This document shows, one piece after another, positions 1 through 8,848 of a DNA stretch of 58,848 bases. A program made the position numbers and the translations under genes. The notes under the pieces were generated by a model. That model had not been told where the DNA came from. It saw only the letters and a list, made by a program, of their open reading frames with translations, and made no database searches. Origin of the DNA: Carboxylicivirga caseinilyticus (GTDB lineage: Bacteria > Bacteroidota > Bacteroidia > Bacteroidales > Marinilabiliaceae); the NCBI GenBank assembly GCA_025499705.1, contig JAFMVE010000037.1, positions 1 to 58,848 on the forward strand, in the 5' to 3' direction. The first letter of the stretch is position 1, and the number at the start of each line of letters is the position of its first letter.

Positions 1-293
1 TACTAAATATCAAGCATATAAACAAATAATTAAGAAGATAAAATACTGATTATGAACAAAAAAAGAGGGCATCCGTTTTTGGACACCCTCTTTTTGTTTG
101 ATAATATTTATACTATATCTTTATTTTGGGTGATGAAAATTACCAATGTATTTGTTATCAATGTGCAAGAGATACTAGCATTTAAAGTGATTTAGCTTTT
201 TAATTTTTAAGGTTCTATAGACTATTAGTTATATTTATCTGCTTATAATAGATTATTGTGTATCTGTACAAAGCAAATTAAAACACGGAAATA
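1..293. other. Intergenic region at the window edge
   Basis: No credible coding region was seen in these 293 bases. The only clear structure is the terminator-like hairpin at 61-91, which probably ends a gene lying to the left of the window. The stretch between the hairpin and the methyltransferase start is very AT-rich. I could not find a convincing TTTG-N19-TAnnTTTG promoter in it. Confidence 0.5.
61..95 (+). terminator. Intrinsic terminator of the upstream gene
   Basis: GAGGG (65-69) pairs with CCCTC (86-90), and TCC (72-74) pairs with GGA (81-83) across a symmetrical CA/CA internal loop. A T-tract follows from 91 and an A-run precedes it, so it could work in both directions. No gene to its left lies inside the window. 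Confidence 0.7.
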
Positions 294-1085
294 ATGAATT
301 ATATCGAAATCAATAAAAATCTTTGGAATAAAAAAACAGAAATACATTACGAATCTGATTTTTATGATGTAAAGTCATTTCTAAAGGGGAGAAGTTCATT
401 AAATCCAATAGAGCTGAATTTGTTGGGTGATGTAAAAGATAAGAAAATATTGCATCTTCAATGTCACTTTGGGCAGGATACACTTTCGTTTGCCCGCATG
501 GGAGCGAAGGCGACAGGTGTTGATTTATCAGACAAAGCGATTGAAAAGGCGCGACAGTTAAACGAGGCGGTTGGAATGGATGCAATATTTATTCAAAGCG
601 ATATTTATCAATTATCCGAAGTACTGGATGAGCAGTTTGATATTGTTTTTACTTCATACGGTACAATAGGTTGGCTTCCTGATATGGATAGGTGGGCTCA
701 GGTAATCAATCATTTTTTAAAACCAGGTGGACAATTTCTGATTGTGGAGTTTCATCCTGTTGTATGGATGTTTAGTTACGACTTTACCAAGGTTGAGTAT
801 AATTATCTTAAATCCGATCCAATTGTGGAAGAAGAGGAAGGAACCTATACAAATAAAGATGCTGATATAAAAGAAACATCAGTAAGCTGGAATCATGGCA
901 TGGGAGAGGTGGTAAATGCTTTAATACATGCCGGATTAACAATAGCCGATATGCATGAGTATGATTATTCCCCTTACGATTGTTTTCAGAACACAGTTCA
1001 GATAGATGATGGAAAATATCAGATAAAAGGCTTGGAAGGTAAACTTCCTTTGTTATACTCTGTGTTAGCACAAAAGAGTCAGTAA
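294..1085 (+). CDS. Class I SAM-dependent methyltransferase
   Basis: A 263-residue cytosolic protein with a Rossmann-type methyltransferase fold. The SAM-binding motif I reads LHLQCHFGQD near residues 53-62. It is followed by GVDLS near 75-79, where an acidic residue should bind the ribose of SAM. The LHLQCHFG form, in place of the usual DxGxGxG, is typical of a subfamily of about 260 residues that I recognise but whose substrate I do not know. The ATG start is the first in frame. The next gene, a Crp-like regulator, begins 79 bases later on the same strand, so the two may share a transcript. The target (small molecule or other) cannot be read from the sequence. Confidence 0.8.
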   Translation: MNYIEINKNLWNKKTEIHYESDFYDVKSFLKGRSSLNPIELNLLGDVKDKKILHLQCHFGQDTLSFARMGAKATGVDLSDKAIEKARQLNEAVGMDAIFIQSDIYQLSEVLDEQFDIVFTSYGTIGWLPDMDRWAQVINHFLKPGGQFLIVEFHPVVWMFSYDFTKVEYNYLKSDPIVEEEEGTYTNKDADIKETSVSWNHGMGEVVNALIHAGLTIADMHEYDYSPYDCFQNTVQIDDGKYQIKGLEGKLPLLYSVLAQKSQ

Positions 1086-1164
1086 ATGTTCAATTTGTAA
1101 AGATTTTAAAGTATGTTGATTACAGCATTATTAGTCAATATTTAAGTCAGTTTATAAAACGAAT

Positions 1165-1776
1165 ATGAGTGCCATAACCCAATCAGAATACGAGCTTTTA
1201 TATGATTTCCTTAGTGTCTCAGCACCTGTATCGGATGAACTTTTTCTGATGTTGAAAAAAGCATTCAAAAAGAAATGCTATAACAAAGGTGATTCTATTT
1301 TACGAGAAGGAGAGATTGAAACCCGATCAAAATTGGTGATGAGCGGGGTGGTGCATCAGTATATTTTTGAAGATGATGAACCTGTTACCATTAATATTAC
1401 TCCCAAAGGTTTGGCATTTAATTGTATTAAGAGTTATGTCGAAGGTTCCCCTTCTATCGAAATTCATGAAGCAATAACTGATGTAGAGTTATTGTATATT
1501 GAGAAAGGTGAGCTGGAAGAAATGGCGAAACAAAGTCAGGAACTCAGCTATTTATTGTATAAGATTTATGAAACCATCCTTGCAGACCGCGAGAATCGTA
1601 CATTGATGCTACAATATCGGAATCCAACCAAAAGGTTTCAGTTGTTTCACGAGATTGTAGAGCGGGCTCATTGGATATTGGGAGATACGCCGGATAAATA
1701 TATTGCCAGTTATTTAAATATGACTCCACAGCAATACAGTAAAGAAAAACGTATGGCTGCAAAGAAGTTATCCTGA
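1165..1776 (+). CDS. Crp/Fnr family transcriptional regulator
   Basis: A 203-residue protein with an N-terminal cyclic-nucleotide-binding-type beta barrel. The signature is YNKGDSILREGE near residues 39-50, followed by a glycine turn in KLVMSGVVHQY. A long dimerisation helix follows (around 125-155), then a short C-terminal helix-turn-helix region ending in IASYLNMTPQQYSKEK. Residues that bind cAMP in E. coli Crp are not clearly kept, so the ligand is unknown, as in many Bacteroidota members of this family. Binding DNA through the final helix is inferred from family layout. The targets may include the adjacent methyltransferase, but no operator was identified. Confidence 0.8.
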   Translation: MSAITQSEYELLYDFLSVSAPVSDELFLMLKKAFKKKCYNKGDSILREGEIETRSKLVMSGVVHQYIFEDDEPVTINITPKGLAFNCIKSYVEGSPSIEIHEAITDVELLYIEKGELEEMAKQSQELSYLLYKIYETILADRENRTLMLQYRNPTKRFQLFHEIVERAHWILGDTPDKYIASYLNMTPQQYSKEKRMAAKKLS

Positions 1777-1832
1777 GATAACTTTCCTTTTAAGTGAATG
1801 TGTTTTTTTTGATCCATCAAATTAAAATAAGC

Positions 1833-3149
1833 ATGTTTAAGTACACCTTTCTACTGTTATTGATCAACCTGTTTGTTTTTGAAGGTAAATCCCAGGTATC
1901 AGAAGCTGATATTCAAACACTTTTGTCAAAGCGTCATGGAGAGTCTGATAGAAGTATTGTTTTGAAAATTACTAATACAAAAGAGTATAAATTAGATAGT
2001 CTGGTTGAATTCAATTATAACGAGAACTCTCAGCAATGGGATAGACCATTCATCAAAGAATCTTTCACATATGATCATGACCAGGAAACTTTATGGATTT
2101 ATTCATCGTGGGATGCGGGTGAAAATGTCTGGAGTGAACTAATGAAAGAAGAGATGAGCTACGATCAGGAAGGTAATCTTTCAGGTTTTGTTACTTATGT
2201 AATAGGTGTTGATAATGTATGGCATGAATTTATCAAAGAAGATTACCGATATAATACAAAGAATAAGCTCAAACAAACCAATCGTTTTGCATGGAAGTAT
2301 AGCAGTAAACAATGGTTAGAAACAGAGCAAGTTTATTATAGTTATGATGATGAGGGAAAATTGCTGAAAGATAGTGTAATGCAATGGAGCTCAGATTTAG
2401 AAGAATGGGAGAAATCTTCGAAGAATGATTATACCTATATCCATACAGGTCTTCCTCACTATATTTATCATTCAGTTTATAATAAAGAATTAGCTGAATG
2501 GGAACAGGATGAATATGTTTGGTATTTATATAGTTACAGCTTTTGGCAATTGCTTTCAAAAACAGTGTATCATAAGCATGGCGAGGAATGGAAACGACAT
2601 AAAATGGAATCATATATTAGAGGAGAAAGAGGCGATATTAATGGCAATAACTCTGTAGTTTGGGATTATTCCAATGAACAACCTGGTTTTGATTATAAGA
2701 ATTCGGTATTTGAATATGATTATGATATCTCTTCTGATGCTATTTTGGTTCCTTATTATTTCAGAAATTCAGAATCGTTATACTATCATCATAAAATAAT
2801 TGATAATAATCTGTTTAAGAAGGAAGAAGGTAGTACTGAAATGGAGCAATACCGTAAAATCAAATATTATTATTCAGATACAAATAGTTCTACTGATCTA
2901 AATGAGGCTGAAAATATTGATTTCAATGTTTATCCTAATCCTGCGAGTGATTTTATAACCATAGAATGTGAAGAATCTGTTCACACATATCAAATTGAGA
3001 TCTATAATCTGGCAGGAAAGAAAATATTGCATAGAAATTTGACTTCTGGTTATGAAAGAATAGATGTGAGTCAACTTACTAAAGGAATTTATTTCTATTT
3101 GATATATTCTAATTCTAAACGGCAATCTGGTAAAGTATTAATTAACTAA
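1833..3149 (+). CDS. T9SS type A sorting domain-containing secreted protein
   Basis: About 438 residues from the ATG at 1833. The frame is open from a GTG at 1794, but the ATG gives a clean signal peptide (MFKYTFLLLLINLFVFEGKSQ, residues 1-21), so I prefer it. The middle holds repeated Tyr/Trp-rich segments of about 45-60 residues with the recurring pattern 'W...SY.YD..G.L', a beta-rich repeat I recognise from Bacteroidota surface proteins but cannot tie to a function. The C-terminus is a clear type A sorting domain: NFxVYPNPxSD-like text (FNVYPNPASDFITIE), then IYNLAGK, then GIYFYLI and a basic tail. It should therefore be exported by Sec and moved across the outer membrane by the type IX system. 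Confidence 0.85.
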   Translation: MFKYTFLLLLINLFVFEGKSQVSEADIQTLLSKRHGESDRSIVLKITNTKEYKLDSLVEFNYNENSQQWDRPFIKESFTYDHDQETLWIYSSWDAGENVWSELMKEEMSYDQEGNLSGFVTYVIGVDNVWHEFIKEDYRYNTKNKLKQTNRFAWKYSSKQWLETEQVYYSYDDEGKLLKDSVMQWSSDLEEWEKSSKNDYTYIHTGLPHYIYHSVYNKELAEWEQDEYVWYLYSYSFWQLLSKTVYHKHGEEWKRHKMESYIRGERGDINGNNSVVWDYSNEQPGFDYKNSVFEYDYDISSDAILVPYYFRNSESLYYHHKIIDNNLFKKEEGSTEMEQYRKIKYYYSDTNSSTDLNEAENIDFNVYPNPASDFITIECEESVHTYQIEIYNLAGKKILHRNLTSGYERIDVSQLTKGIYFYLIYSNSKRQSGKVLIN

Positions 3150-3161
3150 TGGTGCATATAA

Positions 3162-3192
3162 TTTGTTGAGGTTGTAGTCTTTGCTACTTTTG
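3162..3192 (+). promoter_or_regulatory. Bacteroidota promoter of the GyrI-like gene
   Basis: TTTG (3162-3165), 19 bases, then TACTTTTG (3185-3192) match the Bacteroidota consensus TTTG-N19-TAnnTTTG. Transcription would start about 5-8 bases after the second box, almost on the ATG at 3200. The mRNA would then be leaderless or nearly so. Confidence 0.65.
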
Positions 3193-3199
3193 TTTTCCT

Positions 3200-3688
3200 A
3201 TGCAATTAGTTCCTCAAATTATTACTACACATCAACGGATTTTAGTTGGTAAAAAGCTACAGATGAGCTTGGCTAACTATAAAATTAGTGAGCTTTGGCG
3301 AAGTTTTATGCCTCAAAAAAGGGAGGTTAAGAATCGTTTGAATAATGATTTGATTTCATTAACGGTATATGATTCCAACTATTTCATGGCATTTGATCCT
3401 GAGAAAAATTTTATAAAATGGGCTGCTGTAGAAGTTACAAGTATGGATGAAGTGCCATCGGAGCTGGATATTATGGTTATACCTGAAGGAATGTATGCAG
3501 TATTCAATTATAAAGGATTAGCCTCAGATCATTCTTTCTTTCAATATTTACTGGGATCCTGGTTGCCTGCTTCTGAATATGTTCTGGATGCCCGACCTCA
3601 TTTTGAAGTTTTGGGTGAAAAATATAGTAATACAGCTCCTGATTCTGAAGAAGAAATATGGATCCCTATTAAAAGCAAGCATAATTAA
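3200..3688 (+). CDS. GyrI-like small-molecule-binding domain protein
   Basis: A 162-residue stand-alone effector-binding domain of the GyrI/AraC-effector (SHS2-like) family. The N-terminus 'RILVGKKLQMSLANYK' followed by 'LWRSFMPQK' is typical of Bacteroidota members. The C-terminal 'HFEVLGEKY....EEEIWIPI' strand is the usual end of the domain, where an acidic residue often lines the ligand pocket. No DNA-binding domain is attached, so it probably binds small molecules or acts on a partner protein. The start at 3200 is forced: the family N-terminus begins there, no in-frame start lies just upstream, and a near-consensus promoter ends only 8 bases before it. The ligand is unknown. Confidence 0.8.
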   Translation: MQLVPQIITTHQRILVGKKLQMSLANYKISELWRSFMPQKREVKNRLNNDLISLTVYDSNYFMAFDPEKNFIKWAAVEVTSMDEVPSELDIMVIPEGMYAVFNYKGLASDHSFFQYLLGSWLPASEYVLDARPHFEVLGEKYSNTAPDSEEEIWIPIKSKHN

Positions 3689-3742
3689 TTACTTCATTTT
3701 GGCAGGTTTTATGGTCTTTATTTTTAGTCTATAAAACTATTT

Positions 3743-3785
3743 GTTAGATTTCAGGGTTATTTTTTATTGAAACAATAAATCTAAC
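3743..3785 (+). promoter_or_regulatory. Inverted repeat before the amidohydrolase start
   Basis: GTTAGATTT (3743-3751) and AAATCTAAC (3777-3785) form a perfect 9-base inverted repeat that ends two bases before the ATG at 3788. Inside it, TTATTG-AAA-CAATAA (3764-3778) forms a second hairpin that competes with the first over 3777-3778. This could be an operator or an mRNA structure that covers the ribosome entry site. Its function is not known. Confidence 0.4.
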
Positions 3786-3787
3786 CT

Positions 3788-5215
3788 ATGAAATTCCTGA
3801 AGAGATTACTTTATACACTATTAAGCTTAGTTCTTGTTGTTTGGTTGGCATCTGTAGTTATCTTACAATTAGAAAAAAATCAATCGGCATACCTGAAAAT
3901 CAATAATCATCCCGAATTAAAAGCAAATTCATACATTATATCCAATGTGAATATTATTCCGATGACTGCAGATACTGTTTTGGAAAATATGACAGTATTG
4001 GTGGAGAATGGAGTTATTAAAGAAATAAGCAAAGCAAAACCTTTTGTTGAAGTTCCTATTATTGATGGGAAAGGTGGTTATTTATCTCCGGGATTGATAG
4101 ATATGCATGTTCATCTTTGGGATCGCTTCGAATTAGGTCTTTACCTGGCTAATGGTGTCACAACAATCCGAAGTTTATTGGGGATGCCATTTCATCTGGA
4201 GGTTAAAGAACAATTGCAGAAGAGTGAGATCATAGGTCCGGAGTTTTATACTTCATCTCCACAATTTTCAGGGCCAGATGATGGTGATATCTTTCATAAA
4301 CAAGTGAATACTCCGGAAGAAGCTGCACAATTAGTTATAAAATATAAAGAGGCTGGATACGATTATATAAAAACATACAATCTTTTACCAAAACATCTAT
4401 TTGAAGCCGTACTTAATCAAGCTACTTTGTCAGGAATACCAGTGATCGCACATCCCAGTTTTCTAGTCGAGTACAAATATCATTTCGATGATAGAATTAG
4501 CACTGTTGAACATACCGAAGATATTTATCAGCAAGCATTAAACTATAAGTACGACCGTGAAAAGTTGCAGGAGGTAGTTGATGGCTATGCCCATTCAGGA
4601 CAGACTCATTGTCCTACGATAACAGTATTTTTTAATCTAACTGAAATCTATAATAAAGGTGAAGCTTATCTTCAGTCGGAACAGATTGCATATCTCAATT
4701 CTTTTGTTGAGGATGTTGGCGGAGATTATAACAGGCATATGGCAATCCGATCAAGTGACTCATCATCCATTCAGCGAATCAATGAGCAACAACAGTTTCA
4801 TATGGAAATTCTACAAAAGTTGTATGAAGCAGGTGTTAACATTGTTGCCGGAACCGATGCCGGCATCGTGAATACGGCAGCAGGTTTCTCAATTCATCAG
4901 GAACTGGAATTTTATGTGCAGGCTGGCATGAGTAATTATGAAGCTTTGCAAACGGCCACTAGAAATCCTTCCAAAGTGTATGAAGAATACTCTAACTTTG
5001 GAACAATTGACTTGGGTAAGCATGCTAATTTAATTCTCACTGAGGATAATCCATTAAAAGATTTGTCAACCCTAAAAAATCCGAAATGGGTAATGATAAA
5101 AGGAAGAAAGATTGAGAATGATCTGATGCAACAATTTAAAGATAAAGCCGCAAACAGGAAAAACTACCTGGCAACAATGATTAAGGCTATATCATATGTA
5201 CTTTGGGGTAAATAA
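3788..5215 (+). CDS. Membrane-anchored amidohydrolase (imidazolonepropionase-like)
   Basis: A 475-residue metal-dependent hydrolase of the amidohydrolase superfamily. Residues 7-27 form an uncleaved-looking signal anchor, so the enzyme probably faces the periplasm. Metal-site motifs occur in the expected order: HxH in GLIDMHVHLWD (near 107-111), a possible carboxylated lysine in YIKTYN, histidines in VIAHPS and VEHTED, and the catalytic aspartate in AGTDAG (about 355-360). The C-terminal part rebuilds the small beta domain with GTIDLGKHANLILTEDNPL. This layout matches Bacteroidota 'amidohydrolase family protein' members related to prolidases and imidazolonepropionases; the substrate is unknown. 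The next gene follows after 30 bases and is probably co-transcribed. Confidence 0.85.
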   Translation: MKFLKRLLYTLLSLVLVVWLASVVILQLEKNQSAYLKINNHPELKANSYIISNVNIIPMTADTVLENMTVLVENGVIKEISKAKPFVEVPIIDGKGGYLSPGLIDMHVHLWDRFELGLYLANGVTTIRSLLGMPFHLEVKEQLQKSEIIGPEFYTSSPQFSGPDDGDIFHKQVNTPEEAAQLVIKYKEAGYDYIKTYNLLPKHLFEAVLNQATLSGIPVIAHPSFLVEYKYHFDDRISTVEHTEDIYQQALNYKYDREKLQEVVDGYAHSGQTHCPTITVFFNLTEIYNKGEAYLQSEQIAYLNSFVEDVGGDYNRHMAIRSSDSSSIQRINEQQQFHMEILQKLYEAGVNIVAGTDAGIVNTAAGFSIHQELEFYVQAGMSNYEALQTATRNPSKVYEEYSNFGTIDLGKHANLILTEDNPLKDLSTLKNPKWVMIKGRKIENDLMQQFKDKAANRKNYLATMIKAISYVLWGK

Positions 5216-5245
5216 TTTACCTGAAAATTGATCAAAATATAACAG

Positions 5246-6013
5246 ATGAGGTTTTTTAGAATAATCAGACAAGCCCTTTTGTCAGATAATAAAATTAAGA
5301 AGTATGTTACGTATGCTTTTGGTGAAATAATATTAGTTGTGATTGGTATATTAATCGCTTTAGCCATCAATAATATCAATCAGGAACATAATATACGTAA
5401 AAAGGAAAAAGTGTATCTCGAAGGGTTGCAAAAAGAATTGGAAACCAGCAAAAATAAGTTGCAAGAGCTTATTAAGATTAATCATGCAAACTATGAAGGT
5501 GCAAAAAGGATCGTCTATTTTATTGAAAATCCTGATTCGTTAATATCAGAAGAGCAGTTTTCAGAATTGATATTTAATAGTCTGGCTTTCGATATTGCTT
5601 TCAATCCCAATAACTCCTTATTAAACGAAATGATTAATTCTGGTAGTTTAAAAGATATTTCAAATAACCAATTGAGGGTTTATCTTACTAATTGGATTTC
5701 GACACTTGATGATGTTGCTAAGCAGGAAGTTGATCTTGAAAAACAAAGAGAAAAGGTGATTAATATTCTATCTGGTGAAGAGTACAGTATTAAGACAATC
5801 TTTGATTTTAATCAGGGTATTAAAAGTCAAATTGATTTACCAACAAGTAAGATTACAAGAAGTAATCTGAAAATATTAGCTTCTCCTGAGTTTGAGAATA
5901 ATCTTATCATGTTTATTCTATCAGCTTTTGCTACTGAGCAGAATCATTACATTCCTTTGCAAGATGAGCTTGATAGGATGATTGAGTTGATAACTGTGGA
6001 GTTGTCAAAATAA
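5246..6013 (+). CDS. DUF6090 family membrane protein
   Basis: A 255-residue protein with the typical DUF6090 opening: a short basic N-terminus (MRFFRIIRQALL), a conserved Lys-rich stretch, then one membrane segment at about 29-46 containing GEIILVVIGILIALAINN. Most of the rest is predicted alpha-helical, and residues 50-75 look like a coiled coil (KKEKVYLEGLQKELETSKNK). The family is common in Bacteroidota and has no established function that I know. It lies 30 bases after the amidohydrolase, which suggests one transcript, but the context does not reveal a role. Confidence 0.75.
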   Translation: MRFFRIIRQALLSDNKIKKYVTYAFGEIILVVIGILIALAINNINQEHNIRKKEKVYLEGLQKELETSKNKLQELIKINHANYEGAKRIVYFIENPDSLISEEQFSELIFNSLAFDIAFNPNNSLLNEMINSGSLKDISNNQLRVYLTNWISTLDDVAKQEVDLEKQREKVINILSGEEYSIKTIFDFNQGIKSQIDLPTSKITRSNLKILASPEFENNLIMFILSAFATEQNHYIPLQDELDRMIELITVELSK

Positions 6014-6130
6014 ACTGTTGAATTGATTCTGAAAATCTTAATAGAGAATAGTATATAAACTTTTCAAGAATAAAAATTCATCAAAAGTAAATCGGAATCT
6101 AATCAAAGCAATGTTTTTATAAGTTGAAAT

Positions 6131-6161
6131 TTTATGCTTTAGCCGATCATTAGTACATTTG
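6131..6161 (+). promoter_or_regulatory. Probable promoter of the exonuclease gene
   Basis: TACATTTG (6154-6161) is a full match to the -7 box TAnnTTTG. TTTA at 6131-6134, 19 bases upstream, is one mismatch from the -33 box TTTG. The expected leader before the ATG at 6181 is only about 13-15 bases. Confidence 0.45.
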
Positions 6162-6180
6162 CTGAGGCTAAATTCAATAT

Positions 6181-6834
6181 ATGAAAGACTACATCCTGTT
6201 TATTGATACAGAAACATCGGACAGACCACATCAATGGAACTCATCAACTGATGATATTCATAAGTGGCCATATGTATTGCAGGTATCCTGGACAGTTTGT
6301 AAAAGTAGTGGAGAAACTTTGTTTACGCGCGATTTTTATATTAATCCAGGTGAAATTCAAATCAATCCTAATGCATATAAAATCCATGGGATCAATCTTG
6401 AATTTTTGCAGCAAAACGGGATATCACGCGAGGATGCAATCATGAAATTGGTTGACGATATTAAAAAATACAAACCTTTATTGGTAGGGCATTTCCTAAA
6501 GTTTGATCTGCGAATGATTGAAGTGGCACTTAACCGTGTTGGAGAAACTCTTGATTTGGATGCTTTACCAAAGTTTTGTACCATGCTTAATACACGACGA
6601 CCTTATGCTCCGATTGATACACCTATGTTGAGATTAAACCAATTGTATCAACAGCTCTTTAACAGAGAATTGAAAGATGCACATAATGCAAAAGTTGATG
6701 CAGTTGCAACAAAGGAATGCTTTTTTGAACAAGTAAAACAGGGAAAGATTGATGACAAGGTAATTCAGAGGCAGCAAAGGTATTTCAGAAAAAGTGGCAA
6801 ACTCAGAGGTTTGTTACTGCAATTTTTGTCATGA
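6181..6834 (+). CDS. DnaQ-like 3'-5' exonuclease
   Basis: A 217-residue DEDD-superfamily exonuclease. Exo I is FIDTETS (residues 7-13), with the Asp-x-Glu pair that binds metals. Exo II is the GHFLKFDLRMIE segment near 101-112. Exo III is HNAKVDAVAT near 163-172, in the H-x(4)-D form (DEDDh). The family includes the proofreading epsilon subunit of DNA polymerase III and many free-standing nucleases; this one has no polymerase domain. The next gene, 57 bases downstream on the same strand, is a cNMP/CBS/DUF294 nucleotidyltransferase. That pairing occurs in many bacteria, which suggests a shared but undefined role. The substrate is unknown. Confidence 0.82.
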   Translation: MKDYILFIDTETSDRPHQWNSSTDDIHKWPYVLQVSWTVCKSSGETLFTRDFYINPGEIQINPNAYKIHGINLEFLQQNGISREDAIMKLVDDIKKYKPLLVGHFLKFDLRMIEVALNRVGETLDLDALPKFCTMLNTRRPYAPIDTPMLRLNQLYQQLFNRELKDAHNAKVDAVATKECFFEQVKQGKIDDKVIQRQQRYFRKSGKLRGLLLQFLS

Positions 6835-6891
6835 TATGACTTTTGTTTTTCCTGAAAAATTATTGTTTATAGCTTAGTTGAGTGTTTTGTT

Positions 6892-8790
6892 ATGAAAGAT
6901 AATAAAGAGTTTTTACAACATATATCCCCCTTTTGTATCTTACCTGATTCTATTCTCAAAGAGGTTTCTGATATGATGTCGATTAAGACATTTAAAAAAG
7001 ATGAAACTATTTATATTCAGGATAAGAGTCCGGTTACCACAATTGATATCATTGTGAAGGGGGCTTATAAAGCCAATTTTTACGATAGTACAAATGTTCT
7101 TAGGTTAGAAGAATTATATAATAGTAATGATATCTACGGAGGAAGTTCTGTTCTTCTTAATAAGCAATTTTCCATTCGAACTGTTATTGCCCTTGAAGAT
7201 ACTGAGGTTCTTACTCTTGATAAAGAGGAGTTTAAAGCTTTGTGTCGCAGCTATCATGAGTTTTTTGAGTTCTTTTCAAATCAATTTGGCAATAAAATGC
7301 TGAATGATGCATATGCGCATTTTGTGAAGCAAAATACCATGTTTGAAGAGAACTTCATTGATGCCGACCTGATCTTTACACGTAAGATCGATACCATCAC
7401 TCCACGTCTTTTAGTTACCTGTTCGCCTCAAACACCATTGCATGCAGTAGCTGCTTTAATGCGCGATAATGTTGTTAATTGTGTTTATATCAAAGAGGAT
7501 AATGAATTGGTAGCCTTTGTATCAAAAGATACCATTATAACAAATGCCATTGCCAACGAAAAGAGTATTTATACTGAGGTGATGGAAGTTGCTGAAAAGG
7601 AAGTGGTAACCATTTCGAAAGATGCATTGGTTTATGAAGCTTTATTAGCTTTGTACCCTTCACAGAAAGAGTATCTCTTAGTCAAGGATGGAGAACAAAA
7701 CCTTGGATATTTAAGTCGTTATCGTTTGTTGACAGAGCATGCTCAGTCACCTTTGGTTTTCATACAGTCTGTTAAATTATCCAATACCGTTTTTGAGTTA
7801 AAAGAAAAATGGGCGAAAGTTCCTGAGTTTATTGAGTCGATGTTGGGGAGAGGTGTGAATGCCGAAATTGTAAATCGTATCATAAGCACGATTGCTGATG
7901 AAATTCTTTTCAGGGTGATAAAAGGTGTGATTAAAGAGATGCCTCCAGCACCTGCGCAATTCTGTTTTATGGTTTTGGGTAGTGAAGGACGAAATGAACA
8001 AACACTGGCTACTGATCAGGATAATGCAATTATATACGAAGACAAAGCAAATCTTCAGAGAGAAACAGTAAGGGCTTATTTTCTTGAATTTGCCAATCGT
8101 ATATCAACGCGTCTGGATGATATTGGTTTTAAGTTTTGTACCGGAGGATTTATGGCGAAAAATCCAAAGTGGTGTCATTCATTATCGCATTGGAAGCGCA
8201 ATTATGATAGCTGGATTGCAGAGCCGGCACCTGATCAGGTTGTTAAATTTTCAACCTTCTTCGATTGCCGGTTTGTTTATGGCGATAAGTCGTTGTTTGA
8301 TGAGTTACATCATCATATGCTGGATTGTATCGATAAAGCGCCTCCAAAATTTTTATATAACCTGGTAAGTAACACTTTGCAATATGAGGTTCCTTTAACT
8401 GTTTTTAAAGGAATTAAGACCTTTGTGAAAAACGACAAAAAGGTTTTTAATATTAAGCATTCGATGAGTACCATTGTTGATATGGCACGTATGTATGCAT
8501 TACAACATAAAATTCAGGATAACAATACCGGAGCGAGACTTAAAGAGTTGCACAAAGCAGGTCATTTTGATGAGTCTCAATACAAAGAGTTGCTCAATGC
8601 CTATTATTATTTAATGGGATTAAGGTTGAAAAATCAATCAACCCAAATATTGCGTGATTTTACCGAAGCAACCAATTTTCTGGAGTTAAAAAGGTTGACG
8701 GCTGTTGAACAGGCTACCCTACGTGAAATTTTTAAATTTATTAAAGATATGCAATGGGTTATTAAAGCCAGATTTAATATAAATCGTTAA
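6892..8790 (+). CDS. cNMP-binding/CBS/DUF294 nucleotidyltransferase-like protein
   Basis: A 632-residue soluble protein of four parts. A cyclic-nucleotide-binding-like domain covers about 10-130. A pair of CBS domains lies at about 165-285. A DUF294 nucleotidyltransferase domain carries GSEGRNEQTLATDQDNAI at about 363-380, which contains the G-S and D-x-D signature of the Pol-beta-type nucleotidyltransferase fold. A helical C-terminal DUF294 region covers about 490-630. The layout resembles the GlnD-type sensor logic: two ligand-sensing modules in front of a transferase. Known relatives are poorly characterised, so the modified target is not known. The gene follows the DnaQ-like exonuclease after 57 bases, and the two probably form an operon. 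Confidence 0.85.
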   Translation: MKDNKEFLQHISPFCILPDSILKEVSDMMSIKTFKKDETIYIQDKSPVTTIDIIVKGAYKANFYDSTNVLRLEELYNSNDIYGGSSVLLNKQFSIRTVIALEDTEVLTLDKEEFKALCRSYHEFFEFFSNQFGNKMLNDAYAHFVKQNTMFEENFIDADLIFTRKIDTITPRLLVTCSPQTPLHAVAALMRDNVVNCVYIKEDNELVAFVSKDTIITNAIANEKSIYTEVMEVAEKEVVTISKDALVYEALLALYPSQKEYLLVKDGEQNLGYLSRYRLLTEHAQSPLVFIQSVKLSNTVFELKEKWAKVPEFIESMLGRGVNAEIVNRIISTIADEILFRVIKGVIKEMPPAPAQFCFMVLGSEGRNEQTLATDQDNAIIYEDKANLQRETVRAYFLEFANRISTRLDDIGFKFCTGGFMAKNPKWCHSLSHWKRNYDSWIAEPAPDQVVKFSTFFDCRFVYGDKSLFDELHHHMLDCIDKAPPKFLYNLVSNTLQYEVPLTVFKGIKTFVKNDKKVFNIKHSMSTIVDMARMYALQHKIQDNNTGARLKELHKAGHFDESQYKELLNAYYYLMGLRLKNQSTQILRDFTEATNFLELKRLTAVEQATLREIFKFIKDMQWVIKARFNINR

Positions 8791-8848
8791 TTTAAGCTTC
8801 TGACTTGGCACTTATTTAGCTGCCTGTTAAGTGGTAAAGCTTTTAACG

